Shown here: positions 12,776 through 23,806 of the stretch, one piece after another
How the letters are laid out: the number at the start of each line of letters is the position of its first letter
Numbering within the stretch: position 1 is the stretch's first letter
Source of the DNA: Bilabrum cf. latius
Taxonomy: Eukaryota > Bigyra: Bicosoecida > Bigyra > Bicosoecida
Length of the DNA stretch: 64,000 nucleotides
Assembly: GCA_965178125.1 (NCBI GenBank)
Contig: OZ237752.1
Coordinates: forward strand, 930,001 to 994,000
Reading direction: 5' to 3'
Notes under the pieces: model-generated
Database searches by the model: none
Told to the model about the DNA's origin: nothing
What the model saw: only the letters and a program-made list of their open reading frames with translations
Program-made: the position numbers and the translations under genes

Positions 12776-14209
12776 TCACAAATGAACAGTATCCATGTGC
12801 TTCTTGAGATGGCCTGCCTACCCGAAGCGCTTGTGGCACACGATGCACTCGTGATTGCGCTCCCCGAGATGCACCGTGCTCATGTGCGTCTTGAGACTGC
12901 CTGCCTCCCCGAAGCGCTTGTGGCACACGATGCACTCGTGATTGCGCTCCCCCAGATGCACCGTGCTCATGTGCGTCTTGAGACTGCCTGCCTACCCGAA
13001 GCGCTTGTGGCACACGATGCACTCGTGATTGCGCTCCCCGAGATGCACCGTGCTCATGTGCGTCTTGAGACTGCCTGCCTACCCGAAGCGCTTGTGGCAC
13101 ACGATGCACTCGTGATTGCGCTCCCCGAGATGCACAGTGGACATGTGCTTCTTGAGATGGCCTGCCTCCCCAAAGCGCTTGTGGCACACGATGCACTCGT
13201 GATTGCGCTCCCCCAGATGCACCGTGCTCATGTGCGTCTTGAGATGGCCTGCCTCCCCAAAGCGCTTGTGGCACACGATGCACTCGTGATTGCGCTCGCC
13301 CAGATGCACAGTGGACATGTGCTTCTTGAGACTGCCTGCCTACCCGAAGCGCTTGTGGCACACGATGCACTCGTGATTGCGCTCGCCCAGATGCACAGTG
13401 CTCATGTGCTTCTTGAGATGGCCTGCCCTCCCGAAGCGCTTGTGGCACACGATGCACTCGTGATTGCGCTCCCCGAGATGCACCGTGCTCATGTGCTTCT
13501 TGAGATGGCCTGCCTCCCCAAAGCGCTTGTGGCACACGATGCACTCGTGATTGCGCTCGCCCAGATGCACAGTGGACATATGATTCTTGAGATGGCCTGG
13601 CCTCCCGAAACGCTTGTGGCACACGATGCACTCGTGATTGCGCTCGCCCAGATGCACACCCAACACATGCCTTTGAAGCGACCTTACGCTCGACAGTATC
13701 TATCCGCACACCTCGCACTCATGCCCCACTCCCGCACTATCACCACTGGCATGTACCTCGTATGCTGTCCTCCTCTTCTTCTTCTCCTTTCCCACAGCGG
13801 GCTTGTCACAAGAAGCCTCCTTGGCGGTATGCTAGAGATCCGTTCGAGCACGCTTCTGTCCGATTTGAGTGCTCGGGCTATGTCTGCTAAGCCCACCGAA
13901 TTCCATCACAGAGCTGCTTGCCATCCCCGAGGTTGCGCTCGATGACGACGACCGGGGCTATTGTAGTGACTTCAAGTTGCTGTCATCCGGCCTACCTGCT
14001 AGTCCTGCACGAGATAGCATTGTGCGTCTCGCTGCTCCGCCAGTCCTCGATTCATTGCCGACCAGCCTAACCACCACATCGTGACTTGTAGTTGGTGCCT
14101 TCTACACATGCTCGTCATGGCTCTCCTCGTCGTCCTGCTCGTATTCACTATCGCTGCTGCTAACGAGGTCAATCACATCATCATGAGCTGATGCTGCCAC
14201 GGACGACAT
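12776..14209 (-). CDS. C2H2 zinc-finger protein with ten near-identical fingers
   Basis: Probably a DNA-binding nuclear protein. Single exon from ATG 14209 to TGA 12776-12778, 477 residues. Near the N-terminus, VIDLVSSSDSE matches the hydrophobic-acidic pattern of a SUMO-interacting motif. A basic stretch (KEKKKRR) follows, then one divergent finger (CEVCGQILSS..., C-x2-C...H-x4-H) and ten fingers built on CIVCHKRFG-x-AGHLKKH with linker LGERNHE. The finger period is 29 residues (87 nt). Eight TAG codons are in frame: 14102, 13958, 13832, 13700, 13340, 13079, 12992 and 12818. Four of them occupy the same residue of the finger helix, where sister fingers have GAG (Glu) or AGG (Arg). Under the standard code the gene falls into fragments. 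Confidence 0.9.
12815..13665 (-). repeat. Tandem 87-bp coding repeat (zinc fingers)
   Basis: About ten units of 87 bp, each encoding one C2H2 finger. Units differ at only a few positions, such as the codon after RFG, His or Ser before Leu-Lys, and Lys/Thr/Asn before the zinc-ligand His. Near identity at synonymous sites indicates recent expansion or gene conversion. Confidence 0.92.
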
Positions 14210-15172
14210 TGCAAAGGAACGCACTTTTAAGATGACAGCAAATCGATATTTCTAACGGGTGTGTCAATGTGACACGCTTCCAGTCAACTAAGGGGTCTGA
14301 ATATCTTGCAGAAGGTACCCTGGTCCTCCCTTTCTCTCGCAAAGAATCGCGAACGATAGTCTGCTAGCCAACACAGCTGATTTATAGTGGCAATACGAAG
14401 AAGCCCGTGATTTTTTCGGAATTTAGCTGGAAGCAGGCAAGAAAAAGTTGCGGAGATCCGGTATGTCGCCAGCTTGGATGTTCCGCAATATGGCCGGGCT
14501 AAAAATGGCGCCGCGAAGCAAACCGAAACGAGCACTTATTAACACTGTGTCACTTGCCTGCCATGCCCTACCCAACAAGCACCATATCTACGGGCACCCA
14601 TCGCGCGTCCGTTCCTCCACCGGTTCAATACCAGTGCAACATGCCTGCCCAACCGCCGAGTTGGCTGCAGAAGGCCTACTAGTACCTGTAGCCAAGGCTG
14701 CCCAGGACAACCCGTTCGTACACCCGTCATCTAAAGTCTATGTGCCATGGGCTGCAGCATGAGACCGCAGCGTCAGACTGCAAAGACAGTGTAGCTTGCG
14801 GTCACATCTGGGCGCAGCCCAACTGCGTGGCTCACTATCAGCCGCATCGCTTGCCGTGCTGCAGGAAGGCCTTCGACCTTGAGATGGACCTACTCTACAT
14901 CGAGCGGATTGCAGGCCGGCACCTCTCGTAACATCCTCTGCCTCTGAGGCAGCACCCCATCCTACGAGACACCCATCAATGCCCCCCCCTTGAGCTGCTG
15001 CAGCAAGCGCACTGACACAGGTCCCTGTGCGACTGCAAGGCAGGCATCGGACGGGCTGCAAGCAAGCTCTCATGACAGTCACCTCATGAGTGCTGCCAGT
15101 GCGCCCACACCACGACAGTCAATCGCAGGGCGCACAATGAGCTGGCATAAGGTCACAGCAAATGTGATACGA
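14210..15172. other. 963-nt region without a confident gene
   Basis: Lies between the divergent start of the zinc-finger gene and the 3' end of a coiled-coil gene. A + strand frame from ATG 14463 is open to TGA at about 14762 (99 codons), and an overlapping frame from ATG 14740 runs to TAA at 14931. Neither shows a known domain, and the base composition is unlike the neighbouring genes. A small multi-exon + strand gene is possible. A stretch near 14624 reads like a T-loop, but no cloverleaf can be folded around it. Confidence 0.35.
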
Positions 15173-15820
15173 TCATCGACCCCCCATTCCGCCCCTTGCA
15201 GCAACACCCCCTCCTCCTCCCCCCATCCCTCTCCCTCGTGCCGCGCCCCTGCCCGTCGTCCTACTAGAGGGACCACTGGTGGCACCCCTGCTGCTCTTCG
15301 CGGCGGCAGCGCCTCCTCCCGCAGGCATTGCTTTGGGAGCCTCTCCCATCGCCTTCCTGGACTTGGGCTTGAAGGGGATGCCCTCGAAGCCACCGGACGC
15401 CTGCTTGAAGGCAGGGTGGTAGTCGAACTCGGCCTCGAGCAGCGCAAGGCCGTTCGCGTGCTTCTCGACTGCCTTGTCGTACAGCGTGCCGATCTCGCCG
15501 GTCAGGGTGTCGTACTTGCGATCGAATGGGCCGATGCGCCGGTCGAACTCATCGAGCCACTCGCGTGCGTGCTTCAGGCGGAGCTAGGTGAGCTCCTTCT
15601 CGAGGCGAATCCGTTTCAAAATGGCGTTGTACGCTGCAAGGCCATCCCTGTCCGCCTTAATTTCATCCATTACTATGCTTAATCGCTGCTGGAGCTGGTC
15701 AATCACTGCTCCAAGCATTGCAAAATTCTGATTCATTTTGGCGTACTGTTTGTAGTTGACTTGCTTCTTGGCAGCCGGCTTTCGAACGCCTGAAGCTCCA
15801 CGTCCTCTCCCAGCTTCCAT
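15173..15820 (-). CDS. Coiled-coil protein, probably axonemal
   Basis: Single exon, ATG 15820, stop TGA, 215 residues. Residues 20-110 are strongly helical (KMNQNFAMLGAVIDQL onward, LEKELTQLRLKHAREW). Next comes EFDYHPAFKQASGGFEGIPF followed by KPK, a motif that looks like those of small axonemal microtubule-associated proteins, then a Gly/Ala/Arg-rich tail. One TAG codon (15584-15586) lies inside the helix between Thr and Leu, where Gln fits the heptad pattern and a stop would cut the protein in half. It shares a 146-bp divergent promoter with DRC12, which supports a ciliary role. I do not recognise the exact family. Confidence 0.82.
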
Positions 15821-15966
15821 GGCAACAGGAAAGCAGCAGAAGGTCTATTTGCCGCTATTTATGTCTGAAAACGACGAATTTTCGGCTCGCGACCAACTCC
15901 GATTTATGCCTCACTCGCCAACGGAAACTCTGGCCGGTTGCATTGGAGTGTACAGGGCGCTACACG
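15821..15966. promoter_or_regulatory. Bidirectional promoter of two probable ciliary genes
   Basis: 146 nt between the ATG of the coiled-coil gene (-) and the ATG of DRC12 (+). Co-expression during flagellar assembly is inferred; no RFX-like X-box was recognised. Confidence 0.5.
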
Positions 15967-16762
15967 ATGCCGAAGAAGAAGAAGAAGGCCGCTGGTGATG
16001 GTTCTGAAATGGATGATGCAGCGAAGGTTGCCAGACTGACGCATGAAAACACTGCGTTGCGATTGCAGCTAGGTTAGCTTTGTTGCATCGGCAATCAGCC
16101 GCTGTGCAGCACACCTAGAGCGACTCCCAATTGTCACTTGTGCACCATCTGTCTCATTTCACAGCACAAAAGACATAGGATGCGCTGAAGGCTGAACGCG
16201 AAATGCGGGAACTCCGCAGTAGGGTGACAGAGCTTCGGTCCGACTTTCGCGAGACCGCCGACGATACTTTTGCCATCACGGCAGACATGACTAGGCAATA
16301 CAAAGCTATGGAAAAGAAGTTTCTTGATGATATTACCAAGCTGGAAGATAGGATACGCGCACTTGAGGACGAGCTAGGTGAGCGAGGCTGGACGGTCCGA
16401 ATCGATTGCTTGCGCGCACAGCCCAAGCCCAAGAACTGACACATATATGACCCTTCTTGCGCCCATGACTTGCAGCTGAGGCTCGCACTGCCTATGAGGA
16501 ACTTCAAGAGGAGAAGGTAGCCCTGTTGAAGGCGAAGGACGAGGAAATCGCGCTGCTCAAGGACAAGGCCGAGGACATGGCCGCAGAGTTCGCAGAAATG
16601 CTGCAGGAAACGCTCCGCAGGATGGCAGACAAGATCGAAATATCCGCGGCCAAGTGGGACGGGGACGGATCGGTCCCCGTCATCCAGCGAATGAAGGAAT
16701 TCACTCCATCGGCAGGCGGAGGCGCGAGCGCGGGGGGCAGCGGTGCGGGAGCAGGGACGTGA
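15967..16762 (+). CDS. DRC12: Dynein regulatory complex subunit 12 (CCDC153-like)
   Basis: Coiled-coil component of the nexin-dynein regulatory complex of motile cilia. Exons 15967-16072, 16165-16377 and 16476-16762; introns of 92 and 98 nt, both phase 1, donors GTTAGC and GTGAGC, acceptors CACAG and TTGCAG. 201 residues, stop TGA. The protein begins with a Lys-rich segment (MPKKKKKAAG), then continuous heptad coil, then KIEISAAKWDGDGSVPVIQR, which matches the conserved end of CCDC153 (I-x-P-x-W-D-G). Residue 40 is a TAG codon at 16176-16178, in AQKTQDALKAE, an ideal coil position for Gln. The family call rests on the terminal motif, the basic start and the length. Confidence 0.82.
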
Positions 16763-16894
16763 CCGCCGGCGATGAGGCTCGGTTCTTCTCTTTGTGTGTA
16801 TTTCTGTCTTTGTAGATGCGATACGTCAGTACAGAAGATCAAAAGTGATCGTATTTTGGATGCGTTTTTGTTGTTGTTGCTGCCAGCATATCCG

Positions 16895-19800
16895 TCACCT
16901 CGGCACTCGCCTGCCTCGCCCACTGCTGCTGCTGCTGCCGCTGAGGCCCGCTGCAGCCCCCGCCCCGCCCTTTTCCTCCGCTTCTACCCTCCTTTTATAG
17001 CCTTCCTTTCTATCCTTCTCCATCGCCCCTCCCCTCCCCCGGGTGAACAGCCCGGGACGCTCATCCCCCGGCTGCCACCTGTCGTCCTCACGGGCAGAGG
17101 ACCGGACCGCCACGAGCAGAGGCGTGCCAGCAGGCGCCCTGCCCCCCGTGCCCTCAACGCTCCAGCTCGCCCAAGGCTCCTCTTCCTGCACACGGAGGGG
17201 CATGGGGTCGGCAGGCCCATAGAAGGGCTCCTCACCTGCGGCACACAGCAGGACGGCTTCCACGGACCTGGCTGCAGAGTACGAGATGGCGACATTCGGG
17301 TCCCTCGGAGCCGCCACCTTCGCGTCCTCGAAATCGCATGCGGCGCGCTCGAACTCGCGGAGGGCCCGCCACGACAGCCCCCTTCGGAACAGCGCGTGCG
17401 CGTTGCGCGGCTCCATCCTCAGCACCCGGGTGAAGTCAGCTGCCGCGGCGCGGTGACGGCCCAGCACCTGCCTGCACTTTGCCCTCTCGTGGTAGCAGCA
17501 CAACCGTTCCCTCCGGCTGTGCCACAGCGCAGAGGTGCCCGAAGGCGATGACACATCCTTGCCGCGCCGCACGGTCCCACCCCCCCCAGTCTTAGGCCCG
17601 AGCCCCATGCCCCTCTCACCCCCCCCGTCCTCACCCAAAGCCGCTACCTCCTCCTCCTCCCGTTCCTCCTCCCGTTCCTCCTCCCTGGCGTCCTCGTCAC
17701 ACTTGCGACCCACCATCAGCGCAGACCCGAAGGCCTGCTCCGCCTCGGCCCACCCGTCCGTGTTCGCGAGCGCAACCCCGAGGGCGTACCAGCACCTCGA
17801 CCCCAGCCGGGGGCCGGGCCCCTGCTGCAGCGCCAGCCTGAGGTCCTCCGCAGCGCCCTAAAACCTGTCCTGGTCATACCTTGCCAGCGCGCGCAGGTAC
17901 AGCAGGCGGGCCCGCTCCGCACCCTCAGCCGCGCGACCTCCCTGGAGCTCGGGGGCCTCTGCAGACGCGGCCGCCGGCAGCATGGCCGCGAGCCGCCGCT
18001 GCGCGCCCCCTTGTTCCCTGGGCGGGGGCGCGCTCAGAAGCTCGTGCGCGCCGCGCTCCCTGCCCCCCAGGGACGTGGACTTTCCCTGCTCGGCCCGCCT
18101 GTCGGCTCTCTCTGCCCTCCTGTCCGCCAGCCCCTGCATGGCCCTGTCTGCCTCGTCCCCCCCTGTGCCTCTGTGCGCAGCATGGCTCGCAACATCGGCA
18201 GCGCCGCCGTCCGCCCAGCCGCTTTGCTGCACCCGGACACCTTCCCGCCCGCCCCTGTCTCCCCCTTTTATCGTCTTCTTCTTAATCCCTTGCTTTCCGG
18301 CTCCTCCCACCCCGCCGAGCGCCGCATCCAGGTCCTCCTCGGCACGCCCCGGCTCGCCCACCTCCCGGAAGCACTGCGCCCTCCTCGCCAGGAAATGCGA
18401 GCTGCCGGGAGCCTGTGCCAGAGCCGCCGAGTACGCCTCCACCGCCCCAGGCACGTCACTCCGCAGCAGCTGCACGGTGGCCAGCCGATCCCACACCGCG
18501 GCTCTCGCGAAACCCGCCCTGGCCGCGCCCCTCAGCTCCCGCGCCGCCTCCTCCAGGCGAGGCGGCTCCAGGGCCAGCAGGCTCACGGCGCGGTGGTACC
18601 TGGTTTCCCCCCTCGCGGGGTCGCACTCCCGGGCCAGGTCAAAGTCATCCAACGCTTCCTCGTGCCGCCCGAGCGCCTGTTTCACCAGGCCCCGCGCCTC
18701 GAGCACACGCCGCGCCGCCGCGCCCGCCTCGGTCAGGGGGCGTCTCCGCCGCGAGGAGGAGAGCGGGGACCTGCGGGTGGAGGACCCCTTGTTCCCTGGG
18801 CCGTCCCCCGGGCTGGAGGGCGAACCCGGGGCGGCCCTTCTCCCGGCCCTCGCTCTGGAGGTGGCTCCCGCAAGATCCAGCGACACGGACGCTGCACGGG
18901 GCTCGGACGACCGGCCGTCCGTGTCCCTGAGACCGCCGCTTTCCCCCTCTTCATCCTCCCCTGCCTCCTCCCTCCTCTTTGCCTCTTCGATAGCGCGCTC
19001 CTCCTCGGCCTCCTCCTCCTCGTCCCGCTCCCGCTGTTCCCTGGCCTCCTCCGCGGTGCTGTCCGCAGACAGCTCCCTAGACACGGACTGGAGCACGGAC
19101 TCGGCTCTCGAGTTCCTCCCGAGGGCGTGAAGGGCGAGGCCCTCGTGGTAGCGGGCCGGCACCAGCCCCGGCCACGCCTCTTGTGCCCTGCGGAAGTGCC
19201 ACAGAGCCGAGCGCCACAGGCCCAGGGACTGCAGCGCCAGCCCGATGCTGTGCTGCTGCCTTGCCACCACGGCCAGCTCGTCATCTCGGAGTACTGCCAG
19301 GTCAGCGTCGAGAGGGGCGGCGCGCCTGCACCCCGCCGGGAGACGCTCCCCGTCCTCCCCTTGTTCGCTCGTGCGCGAGTTGGACAGGGGTGCGGCATCG
19401 CCGCCGTAGGCACCCCCACCCATCCCGCGGAGTCCGAGCCCCTCACCGGATAGGCCATCGCTAGCAGTGCCCGGGCTGGGGGCACTTTCTCCCTCCCCGA
19501 GCCCCAGCCTCCGCACCTCGTCCTCCGTGGGGAGGGGCACCTCCTCCTCCCAGCCCGCCTCCGGGGGCACCACCCCGTTGCCCATGCGCGCGTCCACCGT
19601 GGCTTCCAGGGTCCTCAGCACGGCCTGCTCGAGATCCTCCAAGGCACCCTCTGGGCTGCCCATGGCCAGCCTCACGTTGCCTCGGTGAAACCGAGCAGCC
19701 GCCGCCCCGCCCACACCCACGTCGTCATCCCCAGCGCCTCCCTCCTGGACCCCACTCGTCACACCGCCCCTCCCGGGCCGCTTGGACTCGGCCCCCACGG

Positions 19801-20917
19801 CCGCATCCAGGTCTGCCCTAGCGTCGTCCAGCCTGCGCATGTGGTACAGCACCAGACCGCGGTTGGCGAGAAAGGTGGGGTGCCCCGGGGCGGCATCCAG
19901 GGCCCTGGTCAAAGCGGCGAGGGCCTCCGTGAGGGAGCCGTCCTCGCACAGGGCCAGCCCAAGGGCGTTCCAAGCGGCGGGGGCCGCGCTGTCCACGGCC
20001 GTGGCAAGCCTTAGGTCCTCTGCGGCTAGGTCTCCCCTCCCCAGCTTGCGGAGGCAGGCCGCGCGGTTGAAGAGGGCGCGGTAAGCGAACCTTCCCTGGG
20101 GAACAACGGGGGGCGGGGCCTGGCGAGAGGGGGAGGCGGCTCCGGGGCCTGAGCTGGCAGTGGTGGACTACCCCCGTGCCCCCCCTGCGCTGCCGTGCGA
20201 TGCACCCTGCGATGGATCGGCTGCCCTGCCGTGCTGCCCGGGAGAGCCAGCCCCGGCAGCGGAACCGGCGCCGCGAGGGCGGTTCGACCCCGCCGCTGGG
20301 GCGGCGCGGCGGGGCGCCGCGGATCGCGAGCTCACCCGAGGCAGGCCCGCCGCATCGCTAAAGTCCCTGCAGGCCATCTCGAAGGCGCCCGTCTCGAAGA
20401 GCACGAGCCCGCGGCTGAAGTATAGACCAGCCACCGAGGGCCCGCCGTCGTTTCCGTCCTGCACGCCCGGGTGCCGGGGCCCGACTCCCGGGATCGAGCC
20501 CCGCAGAGAGCCCCTTCGAGGCGCCGACGACTGCCGCAGCGGTGCCGCCATCTCGATGGCTCGGGTCAGGTCCTTCAGGGCGTCTTGCATTCGTCTCAAT
20601 TTCCTGTGGCAGAGGCCCCGAGCCGAGTAGAAGAACGGATCCGTGTCGTCGAGGCGGATGGCGGCCGTGTAATCGACGCAGGCCACCTGCCACTGCTTCA
20701 AGGCGCGCCTTGCGTTGCCTCGCAGGAAGTAGTACCGAGCTACGCGTGGTCTCAGCTAAATTGCGGCATCCAAAATCTCTACAGCTCGCTCCGCACCTCC
20801 CTCCCTCCCCCCGCGCAGCTCGTCCAGAGCTTTCCTAAACAGGTCCATCGCCTGCCTATCGCGGACCTGGCGGTCTGCGGACGACTTTACCCCGCCCCTG
20901 CTAGGTTTACGTGGCAT
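16895..20917 (-). CDS. Large tetratricopeptide-repeat protein
   Basis: Single exon, 1,340 residues from ATG 20917 (MPRKPSRGG), stop TGA. The frame is also open up to ATG 21067, but that is only 75 nt from the upstream gene's stop, so the internal ATG is preferred. At least ten TPR units are visible, for example AVEILDAAIQLRPR, DYTAAIRLDDTDPFFYSARG, AWNALGLALCEDGSLTEAL, RRALEFERAACDF-type units at the C-terminus, and EEALDDFDLARECDP. Long Ser/Glu/Arg inserts separate them. TAG codons at 20756, 20168 and 17858 each lie inside or between TPR helices that continue in frame; the first gives the typical A-I-Q-L. Three CAGGGAACA motifs. TPR arrays of this size occur in ciliary transport and assembly proteins, and the position beside DRC12 fits that, but this is inference. 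Confidence 0.88.
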
Positions 20918-21141
20918 TTTGCGCAATTCTTTCGTTATGTCGCCGATTTGCCGTGGTTGCGGCCGGAAAAAGCGCTGTTGCTGCTGGCGATCTACCGTTG
21001 GGTTTGGGTGCATTGCATGCAGGGAGGCCTCGAAAAGCCACGACTCGGAGCAACAGATCATCGTCATCGCGCAACATCAAAAACGCAGGCTGTTAGGGGC
21101 ATCTCGGCACGAGCGCAGCCAATCGATCCATGGATCCTGGA

Positions 21142-22295
21142 TCAGCCCTCCTTGCCCTCCTGCTCGGTAGCACGCGCTGCACCCCCCGTGGCAGCAACCT
21201 CCGCCACCGGCCCATCCACCTTGCCCTCCTCTGCCCCTGCCCCTGCCCCGCCCACCGCCGCTCCTCCCTTCTTCACGTGCAGCTCCACCGCCTCCCCGTC
21301 CAGCCTGTCCCCGTGCGCCTTGTTCCTCACGAACGGCCGCAGCACCTCCCGCCGCTCCCTCAGGCCCTCGTAGGGGTCCCTCCCGCACACCATCGTGTAG
21401 TCGCCGAGGTCGCCCTCTCCCTTCACGTTGAAGCGGCCGTCGTTCGTCCAGGGATTCAGGCTCTGCGCGCTGCAGTAGTGCATCACTAGCGCTCGGCGGA
21501 AGTAGGACCCGCCCCGGTTGGGAAGCGAGCGGTGCAGCAAGTACCCGTTGAACAGGATCGCAGAGCCGCTCGGGACCGGGGCGCACACCCAGTCAGATTC
21601 CTTGTACGAATGGCCGTAGCTTTCACCGCCGTGGGCATATCGCGCGTCCGTGGTGGGCTTGTTAGGCCAGATGATGCCGGGCCGGTGGGACCCCGGAATG
21701 ACCCAGAGGCAACCGTTTTCTTCCGTCGCGTCGTCCAAAGCGATCCATAATCCGCACAAAGATCGATCTCGCGTAGGAATGTATGTCTCATCCTGGTGGG
21801 GGGCTTGGCCCTCGACTCCACGCGCCTTGTAGAATGCCATCGATTGCAGCAGTTTGACGTTCTCGCCCACCGTGGCTCGGAGACTGCGGCGAAACGGCTC
21901 GGACTTGCATTAAAAGGCGTTTGCATTATCAATAGGACAACTGTGCCCGCTACAGCGTTGTGGATCCAGGCACTATAATGCTACGCTGGGAATCGACGAG
22001 TTGCACTTGCTCACGCATCTTTGATTCCGTCATGCTCTGCTGCGACGCCCTTAAGGTGCTCGCTTAGTTTGTGAGGAAAATGGATAGCTGCTATGCCTGA
22101 CTGCACCTCATCGTCAGTCTGGCCCGCACATCGAGGAGATACGCCCTCGATTTCACCGTAGGAGCCGTCCACGACAGCGAGCATCTCAGCCAGAACCTTA
22201 TTAACGCCGTCCTTTTCGAGCAAATTCTCCAAAATAACAAATCCATCTCTGTCGTACTTCTCTTTGAGCTCAGAGAACCTGTCCGGGACTGCCAT
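21142..22295 (-). CDS. Phytanoyl-CoA dioxygenase (PhyH)-like protein
   Basis: Fe(II)/2-oxoglutarate-dependent oxygenase; substrate unknown. Exon 1 is 22295-22015 (ATG at [14 protein letters not shown]), exon 2 is 21883-21142; intron of 131 nt, donor GTGAGC, acceptor GCCGCAG. 340 residues, stop TGA. The family start [12 protein letters not shown] is present, followed by the iron ligands H-x-D ([13 protein letters not shown]) and the distal His in [13 protein letters not shown], with an Arg for 2-oxoglutarate close behind ([11 protein letters not shown]). The C-terminal 40 residues are Ala/Gly/Glu-rich and probably not part of the fold. PhyH family members range from phytanoyl-CoA hydroxylase to secondary-metabolite enzymes. 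No TAG codon. Confidence 0.9.
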
Positions 22296-22430
22296 GCCTG
22301 TCACTGTGCATAGACCCAGGGGATGGGGGGCTCTGCATGGACCGGAACCGAGACGCCCGTGCACAACATCAGCAAATGCAGCAGCATGGCGATCTTCGCC
22401 GGCAACTGGTCAACCGAGACATACTAACAT

Positions 22431-23806
22431 TTATCCCTCGCGGATCTGCAGGTCACTAAGGGCTGCCGCCAAGCCCTCGGCACTGGGCTGCTTGGCCACG
22501 GCGTGGCACGGCAGGCCGGCCTCGAGCAGTGCTCGCTCCGTGGTAGGGCCAATCGCGACCAAATACACGCTTCCAAGCACTGGAAGTATCCCTTCGTGAC
22601 TTGACAAGGGGTCGCTAGCAGTGCTAGGGCTAGTACCCGCGCGCAGGTCTTCTGCTGTACCCATCGCTGTGGTTTGGCTTCCCGTATCGGCAGCTGACGG
22701 AGTGCAGGGCTTAGAGGATATGCCGCCTCTGCCTTCACTGCTTCTCGCCGTAGAAGCGCCCGCCTGTGCTCCACCAGCACTAGCACTAGCACCACTTGTA
22801 CCAGCACCAGCTCTTGCGACAGCACCCACCAGACCCCCTAGCCGCTCAATCACCCCTGATGCAACAACCCCAGCGACCGCACTCGGGCTGAACAGGCAGA
22901 GGGCAACTGCACCAGGATCAGAGCCAGCGACACCAGGATCAGAGCCACTCTCGCCACCCGGACCACTGAAAGCTGCACCTTTGCCAGCGGGTCCCGTCGC
23001 GCCCTCCTCGGAATCAACGCAACGCTCCGCTGCGCACCGCAGCACCCCCGCCACGGCCTCTTCCAGCAATTTCTCTGGGGGGCGGGGCAGAGTGCGGTAG
23101 CAGACTGCCTTCACGACTGGCACACCTGCGTCTCGCAGCGCCTCAGGTATCTCTTTGCGGTGCTTCTATCCGCAAAACAGAAGTACAGGATTAGGACTCA
23201 GCCTGCTGCCTATTTCTTCTGCTGGCGTCTGGACATGGGCTTCTGCAGCTGAAGGGCTTGCACGCCCGGCCAATGGGCTGCCGACTGCGTGCGCAACAAC
23301 CCTTGGTGCAAGGGCACTTGCGCTACCAGTATCAGCTCCTTCGATGATGGCGTCTTTGATGACTGGCAGGATTCCAGACCGGAGCACAGACTCTGTATAT
23401 GGCCCAACAGCGAATACGTGCATGTGCGTGTCTACAAACCAGCCTTGCACAGCTGCAGGGTGACTCTTTACGATCTTAACGAGCTGTGCAGCCCCTCGGG
23501 GACTTGTGACAACTACGGATGACACCCGAAATCCTTCCAATTGCTTCTCGATACATGTGAGCACGTCCGGCAACCTGGATGGTTCGGTACTGAGCGTGCA
23601 AAGGTGGCACACTCTCCATCCCCCAGCACACAAAAGCTCTTCATACTTGTCTGCAAACTCGACGCGTCAAATGGAAGATGGAAAAAAACACTACAGATTT
23701 CTGGATATGCCGCATTTGTATATCGAATATCCACAGGCACCATCTCACCGTCTGGTGGCGATAATTTCGCAATAATTGCGATGTTCCTCAACTACTTGCC
23801 ACTCAT
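22431..23806 (-). CDS. Uroporphyrinogen-III synthase (HemD)-like protein
   Basis: HemD closes and inverts the tetrapyrrole in heme and chlorophyll synthesis. Exon 1 is 23806-23749 (19 codons), exon 2 is 23650-22431; intron of 98 nt, donor GTGAGA, acceptor TTTGCAG. 425 residues, ending at TAA, the only TAA end in the window. Family signs: SVVVTSPRGAAQL, FAVGPYTESVLRSG, then LLFCGQKHRKEIPEALRDAG with AVCYRT, and a last VAIGPTTERALLEAGL near the C-terminus. These follow the order of HemD. TAG codons: residue 5 (23792-23794) and the one in FCG-Q-KHRKE (23166-23168). Normal length is about 260 residues; the extra sequence is two Ala/Gly/Ser-rich inserts. Sequence divergence is high, so catalytic competence is uncertain. 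Confidence 0.75.

Noticed and set aside
12710-13945. 411-codon + strand frame with ten Leu-Ala-His repeats, or a CRISPR-like array
   Set aside because: It is the antisense of the C2H2 zinc-finger repeats; the 87-bp period equals one finger and there are no unique spacers.
14624-14645. tRNA-like T-loop (GGTTCAATACC)
   Set aside because: No matching acceptor, D or anticodon stems can be formed around it on either strand.
20918-21067. TPR protein starting at ATG 21067
   Set aside because: It would leave only 75 nt after the PhyH stop for a 3' region and a promoter, and the extra 50 residues are not TPR-like. Kept as an alternative.
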